64,000 bases of DNA, taken from Tamarix chinensis. Its lineage: Eukaryota > Streptophyta > Magnoliopsida > Caryophyllales > Tamaricaceae. A program made the position numbers and the translations under genes. Below the pieces are notes generated by a model, which ran no database searches, had not been told where the DNA came from, and saw only the letters and a list, made by a program, of their open reading frames with translations. Of this stretch, positions 36,740 through 50,139 are shown piece after piece; position 1 is the stretch's first letter; every line of letters begins with the position of its first letter. The stretch covers positions 61,810,360 through 61,874,359 of the forward strand of contig CM060171.1 in NCBI GenBank assembly GCA_030549775.1, in the 5' to 3' direction.

Positions 36740-38895
36740 GGATAAATGGGAGATAACTTTCAAGACTAAGAGTTATATGAGTGGCTAGCTATGCCATTTG
36801 GGTTATGCAATGCCCTATGTTCTTTAATGAGGTTGATGAATAAGATACTTAAACCTTTACTTAGAGTTTTTGTTTTCGAATATCTTCCCGAAATTTTAGC
36901 ATATAGCAAGAGTAGAGTCGAATACTTGCAACACTCTAAGAGGTCATATGAAAATCTTAGGGAGGTTGAGCTTTATGGAAAAATGGAGAACTATAACTTC
37001 AAGATGGATAGTGTGGTTTTTCTTGGCTATATTATGAGTGGATATGGTGTTATATTTGATCATTTAGAGGTGGATACTATTCAAACATGAAAAATTATTT
37101 CTAATGTTCATTAGGTTCAAACTTTCCATGGGTTGGAATAATTTTATATAGGTTCATCCAATACTGCTCTACTCTTGTGACTTCCATTACACAACTCATG
37201 ATGATAGGAGAAATTTTATGGAATGATCAAGCAACAAAGGTATTTGAGAAATTAAAGATTAAGTTTCCTAATGCATTGGTATTATCCTTACTTAGCTTTG
37301 ATAAATTATTTGAAGTAATATGTGATGCTAGTGGTATATGTATCATATGAACTCTTTCACAAGAGAGGAGGACATGTATTTTCTTTAGCGAAAAGTTGAA
37401 TGGTGGAAAAATCAACTACTTAATATTTGAAAAAGAGTTTTATTCTATCATTTAGAGTTTGGAGACATGGATTTACAATTTAAGGCCAAATCCTTGTGTA
37501 CTTTAATCTAATAATGATAGTTTCAAGTATGTTCATGATAAAAGGAAAGTGATTCCAAGACATGTGAAGAGGATTAGCCTCTTCCAAACTTTTCTTCTCT
37601 TAACAAGACATATGGATGATAATGAAAATGTTGTTATAGAATCATTATCTAAGAGGTCCATGGTGCTTCTAGATGGATGCAAAGATTTTAAAATTTAAGA
37701 TATTGATAGACTAGTACGCCATTAATGAAGGTTTTTACATGATATTTTAAGCCTAAAAAAAATAAGTGAGTCATGGTGCTTACATTATTCAAGAAGAGTT
37801 TCCACTTACGTTAAAAAAATATATGTGTTTCTAAAGAACCTATTTGAGTTGTTTTATTCAAAATGGTGCATGAAGGTTTTACTGTACAAAACTTTGGAGT
37901 TCACAAGATCTTGGAGCCATTTTAAGAGCATTTTTATTATCCAAGGATGCAAAGGAGAGTACAATACATGGTTGGTAGGTGTTCTTCATGCCAAAAGAGG
38001 AATATTTTCTCTCATAAGGGTCTTTATATACCTTTTACCTATGTCTGTTCAACCATGGAAAGATATTAATATGTACTTTATTTTAGGTTTGCCTAGGACA
38101 AAGACTCAACTATTGTTGTGGTGGATCGATTTTCCATGGTAGTTCATTTTATCCTTTATCAAAAAACTAATGATGTGACTCCTAATTTATATTTCAATGA
38201 GATTGAGATATTATATGGAGTTCCCAAGATTATTATTTTTCTATAGATATACGAAGTTCTTGAGTTATTTTTGGAAGATATTATGACATATGCAAAAGAA
38301 AAACTACTAATTAGAATGACACATCATCCTCAAACTAATGGAAAAATGGAGGTAACTAATATGGACATTAGGTACCTTAGGAAGAAGATCAATGCAAAAA
38401 AGTACTAGGGATTGGGACATCAAGTTAACACATGTAGATTGCCAAAAACTAGATTCATTCCACTAAAACAAGCTCAAGTCCATTTGAGATTGTTTATGGT
38501 ACTAATTCATGCATGCCTATTGATATGATGTCACTAAAGAAATGTGACTTGAAAATTTATGTAGAATAAGAAAGAGTGGAGTTCTTTTATAAACTTCATC
38601 AAAAAATCAAGAATAACAATGACAATGCTAATGAAGTTTAAAAGGAAAAAAAACAAACATAAAAGCTAACATATATTCCACCTAGGTAATTTGATGTAGT
38701 TTTACTTTATTAAGGAAAGGTTTCCTAATATAATCAAAAATAAGATTACATCAAATGACTATGGTCCTTTTAATTTATGTAGAAAATTTGGAGAAAGCGT
38801 ATTTGAGTTAAACTTACTAGAATCATATCAAGTGGACTCTAGGATGTTCAACGTGGGTGATCTATATCTTTACTGTGGAGATGAAAATTTGAGGG
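36740..38895 (+). pseudogene. Ty3/gypsy pol remnant (RT to integrase tail)
   Basis: Plus strand, several frames. RT has MPFGLCNALCSLMRLMNKIL then VFEYLPEILAYSKS, so the catalytic YLDD is changed to YLPE, and ends MDSVVFLGYIMSGYG. RNase H-like traces lie at 37200-37480. The integrase has a zinc region ending RCSSCQKR-type (about 37980), a core PWKDINMYFILGLPRTK (about 38050-38100) and traces of the tail to about 38895. Heavily decayed, no LTR assigned. The change in the catalytic motif shows it cannot work even apart from its stops. Confidence 0.82.
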
Positions 38896-39642
38896 TGTGA
38901 GCTTTGACTAGATACTTATTGTATAACATAGTTTTTTTTTGTTCATATAGGTTGCATATTGAAGACGTGAGTAATTTTAATTTGGAATGGTTTAGAGAAG
39001 GCTTTTTGTGGGAAATTGAACAAGCCAGAATCAATGATGGAGGAAATATTCAACAAGATTGATCTAAAGTCTCTCACAACCATACAAATGAGCTTATATA
39101 ATGAAGTCTTATGGGAAGTGGCTAACTAAACAATTGTTTCTACCTTGTGGTTAAATATGGAGTCACCGTATATGAAAAAATCGATCACAAATAATCTATT
39201 GTTGTTCAGTCAGATTTATGACCCAAAATTATGTGAAAATTAGTTCTTAAAATCTTATTTGGAATAATTTTATTCTATTTTTATGTATTTACAAAACATA
39301 TATTTTAAACTTGATGATGAGGGCTTGGCTATGAAGTTGTGCTCTTTGTCTACCAATTATAAATATTTTTGTTAGACTGTGTTGTGTGGATAAAATGAGT
39401 TGGTTCTTGATGATTTCAAGATTTCCCTAATAAAGAGGAGTATAATTGAGTATTATTTCTCTCAAACTACTCTAAGAGAATCACATAGTGAAGGGCTTGT
39501 TGTTAGGGAGAGAGCTCATGATCAAAGTTTTGATAACCGTAAGAAGTCAAGATTGAAATTGAAGAATAGGTACAAGAATTTCTTGTGTCATGGGCTCTAT
39601 AATAAGGGGCGTATTAGAAATTCTTACCTAGTTTTCAAATAA

Positions 39643-40135
39643 ATAAAAAAACTAAGCTCTTATTAATTACACAAATAAATTATATGCTCTTACTTGAAAT
39701 TAATTATCAATTTCTCTAATTAGGGTCTATAATAAGGGTTTTATTCATCTCAAGTTGAGATATTTTCTAAAAAAATTATGTTCACTCTACTTAACTAGGA
39801 ATTTATATATGATTACAATATCAAATTATTTCTATATTCATTACACTCACAAATTATTATTTTATTTTCATATTTATATCATTTGTGAGATACATTATAA
39901 TCAATCACAACGCTCCTCAAAACTCTTTATAATGAGACTGTATGCTCTATAGAATTTATGAGAAAGTTCATTGGGTTAGTAGATCCATCAACACAGAAAT
40001 AATAACTAGTTACACTTGTAAATAGCTCCTAAAAGTCTATTGAGATAGTAGGCTCATGAACCAAGAAAGCAATAAACACAAAATATTTAAAATCCAAAAA
40101 GGAAACCCTTTTGATAGTGGATGTAGAGAAATTTT
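39643..40135. other. Unexplained AT-rich block inside the copia remnant
   Basis: About 490 bp without copia similarity, between the gag zinc-knuckle region and the protease/integrase region. It may be a small insertion or fully decayed sequence. I found no clear terminal repeats or duplication. Confidence 0.4.
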
Positions 40136-42834
40136 ATTCTTAAACCATTAGACATTGTGTGCCAATTTTTTATTTTCTCTTTTCCATTCCAAAAAACATT
40201 ATTCACCCATTCTAAGGTTATTTCAGTTATTGTAACCTAGGAGGATAGTGATAGTGATGTATTAATTGCCACTAATAGATAGACCAACATTTTTTATGGT
40301 GGATTTTGGATTCTAAATTCTATTACCATATTTATCCTAGTCTAAGTTGGTTTTAGACCTATGAGATGAATTGAGGTGGAGTTATCCTATTAGGAAACAA
40401 TGTTGCATTAGGATATATGATGGTCCCAAATGCATTCAAAATTGTTGGGATTAGGGTTATGAACGTTAGGATGCATGATGGTACGGTCAAGATACTATCT
40501 AATGTTTGATATGTCCTAAAGATAACCAAGAACCTTATTTCATTGAGTTCCTTTGATTATTAGATACCATTGTGTACTCAGGAATGGCATAATAAAGGTC
40601 ATAATAGGGTCAATTGTGGTGATGAAGCATAAAAGGGTTGGGACACTATATGTACATTGTTAGAAACATCCTAGAGTATGACTAATGTAGAATTTATGAG
40701 ATTTGACACATGATATTGAAATAAATGAGTGAGAAAGGTCTAACTAACCTCTCCAAGAGACAGTTGTAGGATGACCAAAGTATAGTAATTTAAACTTCTT
40801 TGAGTATTATGTGTTTGGCAAGAGAAGCATGTTAGCTTTTTTAGAGCTAAAAATAGCACAAAAACACCTCTTTATTATATCCATTTAGATTTATATGGTG
40901 CCACAAAAGTGTTCTTTAAGTGTATCTCGTGATACTTGCTAACTTTCATTCATGAATTCTCTAGAAAAGTATGGGTTTATTTTCTTAAAAACAAGAATTA
41001 TGTGTTTGGTGTGTTCAAAATCTAGAATACCTTACTAGAAAAGGAAATTAGGATACAAATAAAATATATCCAGACTGATAATGGTAATGATTTTGTAAAG
41101 CATAGCTTAATTGATTTTTTGCGGACCATAGGAATGCAGGGCACTGTACATGTGTTAGGAAATTTCATAAAATTGGGTTCATTGAGAGGATGAATATGAC
41201 CCTATTAGAGAAAGCACCATTTATGATGTCACAAGTTGGGTTACGCAATAAATATTTACTTGAAGTTTTTCATATGGTTGCATAACTCATAAGCTAATTG
41301 CCATATCATTATATAGAGACAAAGACACTTGAAGAGGTATGTTCTAGTAAACCTATCAATTATTTTGAGTTACATATCTTTTGGTGAATTCCGTATGCAT
41401 ATGTGAATAATTGGAAGCTTGATCCTAGAGACAAGAAGTGTATATTTTCTTGTTATGCATCTAGTATGAAGGGGTTTAGGTTATGGGATCTAACTACATC
41501 CAAGTTTTGACCAACTAGGATGCCACATTCAATGAATATATGTTCCTCCAAAATGTTGAGTATATTTATAATTTGTCTAAGGAGGTGGAGGAAAATAGTT
41601 CTTTGAGCTATTTAGAGGTTGAGATTAGTTTGAATAATAGTAACCCTTCTACTATACCCACTATCCCAGAGGTGGATGGATCCATACATGTAGAGTGAAG
41701 GGGTGTTGCTTAGTTTAGAGCACAAGGGTAATTAAATCTCCTGTTAGGTATAGTTTTTGATATTTAGTTAGCTATGCTTTATCTAGTGCTAATATTTTGG
41801 TTGATATGCATGAGCTAGTGTCTTAATCATAAGGCATTATTAGTTCTAACTATGCTAAGGGGTGTGCTACAATGGAGGAAGAGATGCAGTCTCTTTTGAA
41901 GAATCCGACGTGGGAACTTGTGAAGTCACCTAGGAAATAGAAGATATTTGATATCAAGTGAGTGTATAAGTTTAATCAAGGAGCCCTAGTAGCCGAGAGA
42001 CTATGGTATAAGGCTCATTTAGTAACACATAGGTTTTGCCAAATACCTCATGTAGACTATAACAAGTAATTTTCTCCTATTATTAAGCATACTTCCATTT
42101 GTACTCTTATTGTGCTTGTCGGAACATGGTGAGATTGTTTAGGAGATATACATGAGTCATCCTAATGAGTTCATTATTTAAGGTAAGAAAGAGCATGTGT
42201 TCTTGTCGAAGAGATCACTGTATGGCTTAAAGCAATCACTTATATAGAGGTATAAGTGGTTGATAAGTTCATGATTATGCATCAGTTCTATAATAGTGAT
42301 TAATATGGATGTATATACCTAATGGAGATGGAGAGTAGCTCTCTAGTGTATATATTTCTTAATGTTAATAATATATTTGTCACAAAAAAATGTGTCTAAT
42401 GTTTAAAAAGTGGCAACAATGGTGAAAAGTGAGTTCGAGATGAAGTATCTTGGATTCATGAAGAAGATCCTTTGCTTGGAGATCATATGAGATCATGAAT
42501 AGAGTGTCTTTACTTCCCCAAAGAGTAATATATGAACAAGGTGCTAGAAAGGTTTTATATGACACATGCAGAGCTAGTTAGCACTCAATTAGCTACTCAT
42601 TTCAAACTATGTGCTTTGAATTGCCTAAAATCTAAATATAAGGAGTTTTATGGGTATAGTTCCCCACTATAATGTTATGGGTTATATTATGTACACTATG
42701 GTTTGTACAAAGCTTAATATTACTCAAGCTATTAGTGTTGTGATAAGATATATGGTGAATTTAAGGATGGCTCATTGACATGAAGCAAAGTACATTTTGA
42801 GGTATTTGAAGGGTATGACATCAACTTGTTTAGA

Positions 42835-42839
42835 TTATT
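42835..42839. repeat. Presumed left target duplication of the chromovirus
   Basis: TTATT immediately before the LTR start TGTAATATGC at 42840. The partner would lie beyond the right edge of the window. Confidence 0.4.
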
Positions 42840-45800
42840 TGTAATATGCAAATTTTTCACTATAAAAAATTTTTGTTCAAAACATTGCGGAAGAAAAAAA
42901 CACACCAAGAAAAATCAGAGTATTACTACCATACCTGATACAGGTTAGACATCTGTCTCCTACCACATACCAGATAATTGGCTAAAATAAGTTGAACATA
43001 AAAAAACAACAAAGTATACAAATAAAAATTACATAAACAAGTTTAAAGATCATTTACGTTAGAGGACCTTAACGGTTCCCAACAAAAACCTCATAAAATA
43101 CCTGTATATAAAGTACGAAGCTACAATAAAATGAGTTACAGTATGACACCCAATTGAAAATCTCAGTCTGTCATGCACCCCACCTAAAATCTCTAGGTGC
43201 CCTTGCTCTCAATCCCCAACCCAATAGAGATAGGACTTCTACCGACCATCTCCAAAGACTTACACATAGCCCATTGCTGGTGGAAAGGAGCCGGGGACCG
43301 AGTAAATGGGTACAATGGTACGCTACGTATTAGGTAGCCAAGTTGCTCCCTCAATGTAAACACAAATATACAAATTCTACCATACATGGATATAATACAT
43401 AACTTTCATCAAGATAAGGCCATATATATATATAAGGGTAAGAATATATCAGGACATGTTATCATTCATAACTCCAAGAAAGATGATTTTACCATGATTG
43501 GTTTCACATTATCATCATATAGGTTCTCACATATGTAATAGTAAATAAATTTCAATCAACACTAGGTTTTATCTCTAATTACTCAATCTTTTAAATTATA
43601 TCGTTTTTATATTCACATATGACATGGGTCAATCATCTAGTCAATATTCCATTCAATAATACTTTAATCATTTAGGTCATTAGTTAAATCTACGAGCAGC
43701 TTTTATTCTTTTTTGGTCATTCATACCATTACCTCCAATCGTATCCATTTATTAACCATTCACTTGGTCTTCATTTGTATTTCATCATTTAAGTATTTAT
43801 CATCCATATTTTATTATTATAGATGGACTATGAACCACCACATGATCTCATATACCATGGAAGTCTATCCAAATAAGGAACATAAAGTCTTGGCTGAAGT
43901 CGGCCACCAGAATGGAAATAAGTCCAGGTTGAATCCAACCACCTAGGTAACTAGATCCTTTAGTATCAATACCCCCTAGTATAGTATCAATGTCTAGAGT
44001 GGGTAAGGTAATAGAACCTCTTAGGATCCTGCATAAAGGCAAAGCCAAAATGCAACGAAATGCCCGAAGGTAAACAAGCCCGCGGTAACTAATCGAGGAT
44101 CAGGTAATCCATACCCATACACAACTGGATTATCTTTCACATTACTAGATTAGTATTTTATTCATAAAGATGAGTGATCACACAAGGCCCATGCAAAAGA
44201 AAGCAAGGTAATTTTCATGTTTATTCCATATCAATCCTTTTTCTTTCCATTTTTCCAACCATATTGGCTTCCATTTATCCTTACACCATATTATTCCTAA
44301 CCATCTTATTATTTTGTGCAAGTTGATGCTGAGTTTCATTACACCTTTCTCAATATCATCACTTATCATAAGTAGAATACCCATTTAGATTTTACATTAC
44401 TCACAGAGTATATCATAAATTATGATCCATTTTAATCCTTTCAATAGGCCAACCATCCATGATAAAATCTATATTTCAACCCATTAAAAATCATAGTATA
44501 ATCTTCAATGTAGCCTCAAAGAATAACCAAATCGAAAGGAAACAAACTATACAAACCAATCGATTAGATTGGAAACAAACCATACCAACTAGTCGATTAG
44601 ATTGGCCTAACCAATCAATCGGTTTGGGTTAACCAGCCAATTGGTTTGACTCCACTTGACCAAGCTTCTCCTCAAACCGATCAATTTATTTAGGTTAATC
44701 AGTAGATTGTGCATAGACTAGTTGATCAGTTCTGCCAAACCTGTCGATGGGTTTAACAAGATAGTAAGACGAAGTTCTATTCAAGCTTACTAATTGATGG
44801 GTTGGGTTAACCAGTCGACTATTCTATGAACCAGTTGATTGGTCTGACCTAACCAGTAGATCGATTTGCCCTAACATAGCACCAAACCATTAAATTTCAT
44901 GTAGGTTCTTACATATAAATCATCCTTAACCACATCAAAACATGTTTCAACATAGTCTAACACATTTTCAACTGAATTAACTTGCATTTCACAATATGGA
45001 ATCATCACATCCTATTTTCACAAAATTTCATGTTTTAACTCAAATTATGCCTTTAACTCAAATCATGTCACCTAACCATCAAAACCACGTATGTAGGTAA
45101 TATTCATTTTTTATAAAATGTATGAATCAACTTAAGGCAACACATAACATGTGGGAATACTTACAAAATATTTTATAAGAAAGAATCACTTACTTGACGT
45201 AGGAAAAATCCCCTTTTAAACCATAATTTCCAACTGTTAAATTCTCAACTCTTAAAACCTTAAAAACCACAATCTCAAACTTAGAAATTTCACCAAAACC
45301 TTATTAAAATTTTAAGCTTAAAATGGAAGGATACAAGAACATAATAACTCGAGGAAAAAATAGGGGAATGCTTAGCTGAACCACTCAACTTTTTTCCTAA
45401 AATCTAACTCTTCCTTGCTTAATAATTGAAACAAGAAAGATCTAGAGACAGGATCAGAATAGTGTAGGAAACTTGTTTAGCAAGGCTCAAAGTGTAGAAA
45501 CAAGAGAGTGTATACCAAACTTAGAGGATTCATTGGCTAAAATAAAAAGGTACATAAAAGGGGATGATTTGGGCTATTTATAGCTAATCAATCGAAGGGG
45601 ATGACAAAGGGTTCATTAATCAAACTAAAACCCTACAATTTACCATTTGAATTGGAGATAAATAGACGGATTTTATCCAATATATGCTCACCTATTCTCT
45701 AAAGCTCAAATAATGTTTCTTGAGAATGCAAGTCAATTATGCAACAATTAGCATACACAAGAGAAATAATGGAATGTGGGTGTGGAAGAAATTTTCTAGC

Positions 45801-46300
45801 TACTCAGAATTATGCCTGAGATCAAAGAATTAATCTTAGAAACATGCAGAGGAGAGAGGAGGAAGAATATAATGCTAAGGCCATCTCTCCCACCTTAATT
45901 GTCCCAATCAGCATCTAGATCAATTCGCGGAAGTATTTCATGTTAAAGGCATCATGAAAATGGTTAGGAATCTCTTAGGAACAAATTGGCATGGGTTGGT
46001 TAGGTTCCACTTTAGTGTATGAGATTTTAAAAAAAATCAAGCTCAAAAAATATAACCAAATTGATAGACTAGTTAATTGGTTTCCCCTAACATGTTAATC
46101 AGGTTACTGAAGAAAACCTAATTTGCTGAAATGACAAACCAGTTGATTAATTTTGCCTAAAAAACTTAATAAACTTCATTTTTCAACATGATTTCAAATC
46201 AAGTTATGCCTCAAACTAAATCATAATATTAAATCAAAACCAAAGGTCCAAAATGAGCACAATTCTTACTCAACCATTTACAAAAATATGAGGTATTACA
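42840..46300 (-). repeat. 3' LTR of Tekay/Del-like chromovirus (3461 bp)
   Basis: TG...CA bounded: TGTAATATGC at 42840, GAGGTATTACA ending at 46300. It is collinear with the interrupted LTR that starts at 56650. It contains an array of CCAATCGATTGG-like motifs at about 44550-44880. The small open frame at 43193-43387 has a diverged twin at 56939-57145 and is not a gene. Confidence 0.92.
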
Positions 46301-46318
46301 GCACTGCCCCCTCAAAAA
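46301..46318 (-). other. Polypurine tract of the chromovirus
   Basis: The minus strand reads TTTTTGAGGGGGCAGTGC immediately before the LTR start TGTAATACC. This identifies the low-coordinate LTR as the 3' LTR and confirms minus-strand orientation. Confidence 0.85.
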
Positions 46319-46741
46319 GGTTGTGTTCTGATGCCTATAACAATCAAATAACATCATTACACATAGGATAAAACACATGTTATATTCACATTCATGGAAA
46401 AGGGTACTACCCCTTAAATAAAAAGGTTCACACTTAAGATAAAAACTACGAAAATAACTCTTGATATTTGGCTCAAATTTCCTCCTCGACCTGCCAAGTA
46501 ATGTCCTCTATACCATGCCATGACTAAAGAACTTTCACTAATGGAACGGTCTTTGTACGCATCGATCTCATTTTTCTGTATAGAATAATCATCGGTTGCT
46601 CCTCAAAAGTCAAATATTCATCGAGCTCTAGTAACTCTAGTTGGATAATATGTGGAGGTTCCACTACATACTTCCTCAACTACAATACGTGAAAGATGTT
46701 GTACATATGCGACGACTCTATTGGTAGAGCTAAGTGATAAG
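46319..46741 (-). pseudogene. Chromovirus integrase C-terminus and chromodomain-like tail
   Basis: The minus strand from 46741 continues the integrase cut by LTR C: LALPIESSHMYNIFHVLQLR with KYVVEPPHII. It then gives a chromodomain-like segment, LDEYLTFEEQPMIILYRKMR, then TKTVPLVKVL and a stop where Trp is usual, then IEDITWQVEEEI (about 46640-46470). A chromodomain after integrase is the mark of chromoviruses and is thought to guide integration into heterochromatin. Stops make it non-functional. Confidence 0.85.
46737..46741. repeat. Target duplication ATAAG (left) of LTR unit C
   Basis: A perfect match to 51617-51621 on the other side of unit C. Confidence 0.9.
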
Positions 46742-47479
46742 TGTAACACCTCCAAATTTCACTACTAGAAAATATCGTTTTACTAAAATTTAAGTGAAAA
46801 CAAATACACTAAATTTTGGGGATGCTACTACTACACTTAGTACCAAACCAATTTTCTTCCACCATTCTAGTACCAAAACCTAAGGATTAAAAAGGAAGAG
46901 TACCAATTTAACACAAAACCAAGGTTACAAAACTCAATCAGAGTAGCAGGTTAAATACATTACAAGAATAAAGTCCACTATTAGTGGTTACAGAATAAAG
47001 CTCATTAAAAAAGGGAATATAAAAGTTTAAAAGAAAAATCCTAAAGGTTTCGTGAATAGTCCTACGCTCTTGACTTGAAAAGAAAGCTTGAATAGCATCT
47101 ATGAACTAACTTATAAAGGACATTGCCTATTGAATAGGCAGATGCCTACTAAAGGAACCTTTAAATACAACGGTACTGATTAACCCTTAATACAGAACTA
47201 AAAGATAGAGCCCACATACAACACATCAATCCAACATAAGAATAGTAAATTACATATATACATGGAAAGAGAGAATCTAAGTGAAGCTCTATGTAGTATA
47301 ATTAAAAGTCTCAAACTATGCACTCCATCAACATATACCAGCACTCAATCCAAGGCAGGCACTAAGGCCACAATCATACCATAATAATAGGTTATACATT
47401 TAGTAACCATTATCTGAAATTAAGCCATTAATTAAATATTATTCATAATTATCTCTCAAATTATATCCACATAGGTTTA

Positions 47480-47640
47480 GAGACCCCACTATTATAATAA
47501 GTAGAATGGACACAAGATATCCAACTCTAGGGCAAAATGTACCTAGCCACTATTATAACCTGTAGAATGGTAAACATATAAATCTCCATGGTGACACATA
47601 CCTAGCCATTATTATAACTGGTGGAATGATACAATGATAT
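47480..47640. repeat. Eroded minisatellite in unit C
   Basis: Three CACTATTATAA-TAGAATGG-type blocks corresponding to the 61-bp minisatellite of units A and B, strongly diverged. Confidence 0.7.
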
Positions 47641-48079
47641 AATCCATATGGTCCTAACCTACGTGGTGTTCCATTATAATTGATTAGTGTCTTTTCATTT
47701 AATTAGCACACCAATTCCATTTATTTAACTAGAGGGTAAGATCATGAACCTAGAGATACAAAGGTACACCGGTCACACTGGCACATACCAACATCACAGT
47801 ACCCTCCAACCATCAATCCAAGGACACAAAGGTACCCTGGTCGCACTGGTGCATAAAGACACATAATACCCTACCGACAAGGACAGCTAATCCATAAAAA
47901 TATGCATACCCCCCAAGTAACTCTATAGAGCTAAATAGAGTAAGATGTAGTATCTAGTTGGGGCACTAAGGCACACTAGTAAAATCCAAAATAATCGTGG
48001 GCTAAACCACATCTTTAGGGTAGAGGCCCCTAAAGAGTCACCATTCCCGATCACGAGGTCTCCCACTTTACTTATTAGT

Positions 48080-48415
48080 GTCATAATTAGGGCTGTAAAT
48101 GAGCTGAGCCAGTTCGGTATTTGGCCCAGCTCAGCTCGTTAAAAGCTCGGTTCAGCTTGTTTGTTTAGTTAAACGAGCCTAAAAGTGAGGCTCAGTTCAT
48201 TTTTTGGCTTTGGCTCGTGAGCTCAGCTCGGCTCGTTAAAAGCTTGGTTCGCCTCATTTGTTTAGTTAAACAAGCCGAGCCCAAACATTATTTTAGGCTC
48301 ATTTAGTTAAACGAGTCGAACCTAAGCCTAGGGGTATTCGACTCAACTAAACGAGCCGAACCCAAGCTTAGGAGTATTCAACTCAACTCGGCTCGTTTAC
48401 AACCCTAGTCATAAT
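48080..48415. mobile_element. hAT-type MITE (320 bp) with 8-bp target duplication
   Basis: The element is 48088-48407. Ends TAGGGCTGTAAATGAGC and GCTCGTTTACAACCCTA are inverted repeats, with one mismatch over 17 bp. The 8-bp GTCATAAT occurs at 48080-48087 and 48408-48415. An 8-bp duplication and TAGGG tips are the hAT signature. Internally it has repeated GCTCGTTAAAAGCT and AAACGAGCCGA modules and no coding capacity. Units A and B lack it at the same place (about 21448 and 26734), giving natural empty sites. Confidence 0.95.
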
Positions 48416-49019
48416 GAAGGTAACCACAAGAAACATGTCAATCACATACTTATTCATTTTTATTTGTTTCTATTATTATTAAGTAATATTTATTAGCAAT
48501 ATTGTCTATGTTAACTTAAATAGTCCTTTAAGGTCATCTTAGGTTCCAATTCTTATACTTAGGCACCTTAGGTTAAATGATAAAAATGCCCCTAAGTCTA
48601 AGGCTTCCTTCTATCATCCACTTTCATCTCATAATTCATTTTTATTTATCTACATGCGATAATAGGTTAATGTATCATAATTAGACTTTTGGTCATAGAA
48701 TTAAGTACTCTACACACCAAATGATCATTGAACACATAAACCCTACTATGTTCTTCTACCACATCCAACACATATTTCCATGCCTAATTAACAATTAAGG
48801 CACCTCTTGCATGATTATAGAATTAAGATCATAATACACCCTTAATTACCCATTCAACCCTATACCATACATTTTCCTTATGATACCCTCCAATTTACTA
48901 AAATACCCCTATCCTTATAATATACATGATTATAATTAAATGGGTGATACTAAGGCCATTAATCCTTATTATATTATTTATTATCACTTATAACTTATTA
49001 TGAAGGTTTATTAGGTTAA

Positions 49020-49480
49020 TTTCTATGTTACATTCGAAATTACCAATTTACCACTTCTTACTTACTAAATTACTAAAGTGTCCTTCTTGCTTGCAAATTT
49101 ACTAAAATGCCTTTTTTATTTATCAAATTACCAAAATGCCTTTTCTACTTTTGAAATTACTAAAAAATCTTTCTACTTGTGAACTTACTAAATTACTCTT
49201 TTCACTTGCCAAATTATTCCTCTTACTTGTAAAATTACTAAAATACGCTTCTTACTTATAAACTTACCAAAATACCCTTTTTAGTTGTTAAATTATCAAA
49301 TTACCTTTCTTATTTGTTAAATTATCAAATTTCCCTTTTGAGTTCTTAAATTACCAAATTACCTTTCTTAATTGTTGAATTACAAAATTACCCTTCTTAG
49401 TTATAAAATTACCAAAATACCCTCTCTAGTTATTAAATGACAAAAATACCCCTTTATCATATAAAATGACTAAAATACCC
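49020..49480. repeat. AATTACC degenerate array in unit C
   Basis: Repeated AAATTACTAAAATACCCTT-type motifs, the counterpart of the arrays in A and B. Confidence 0.85.
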
Positions 49481-50139
49481 CTAACACACATGATAATAAC
49501 TCCCATGGCCTATATGCATCATTTAACACCACAAAACTCTTATTATTTATTATTAACACCCATTATAACATACCATGCACATTTATTTAGGTCACTTCCT
49601 ATGTACAAGTAAAATTACTAAAATACCCATAAGGCTCATATTATCATTATTTCTACTACATGTGGCCATATTTACTTATCATGAAATGTATATGCACCTA
49701 ATATCATTATTAAAAACAAAGCCCTCTTTATTAACCACTATTTATTCACATGTCATATTACATATGATATACCATGCTTTTCATTCTATCTTCCAACATA
49801 CATTACAAATCATGAGATGCTTAACAACACATAATATGCACACAAACACATATTAAAACCCTAATGTGCTAACATACGTAAATCTATACATTTTAGTAGG
49901 GTATAATGGTTACCTTATTTCTGACAATAACTAAACTTTACTGATATCCTAGTTAAAATCTTAAGCTTTGATTAGTAAAAATTGTAGCTAAAAATAATAT
50001 CACAAATAACATATTAGTAGTATATGATTAAAGAATACATTTTTAGAAAAGAAAATATTATCAAAAACATATTACCACTAACTATATTATACCTCAAATT
50101 TTCTTTAATATCCTTAAAATGGTGTAGCAACACTCACGC

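Larger units (their letters stand above)
38960..42839 (+). pseudogene. Ty1/copia gag-pol, decayed and cut by a gypsy LTR
   Basis: Plus strand. Gag has TTIQMSLYNEVLWEVAN then STLWLNMESPYMKKSIT (about 39080-39190), then SLPTNYKYF, and a Lys/Arg-rich tail with a degenerate zinc knuckle (to 39642). Protease and pre-integrase traces begin at about 40140. The integrase core is recognisable (FSRKVWVYFLKNKN and IQTDNGNDFVKH, about 40950-41100). RT runs from GCATMEEEMQSLLKNPTWEL (about 41860) through KAHLVTHRF and MNKVLERFYMTHAELVSTQL to HEAKYILRYLKGMTST. It stops abruptly at 42839, where the chromovirus LTR begins; RNase H should follow. The order gag-PR-IN-RT is diagnostic of copia. Numerous stops and frameshifts. 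Confidence 0.87.

Noticed and set aside
43193..43387. Minus-strand frame with a diverged twin at 56939-57145
   Set aside because: Paired positions of the chromovirus LTRs; the frames differ in length and sequence and match no protein family.
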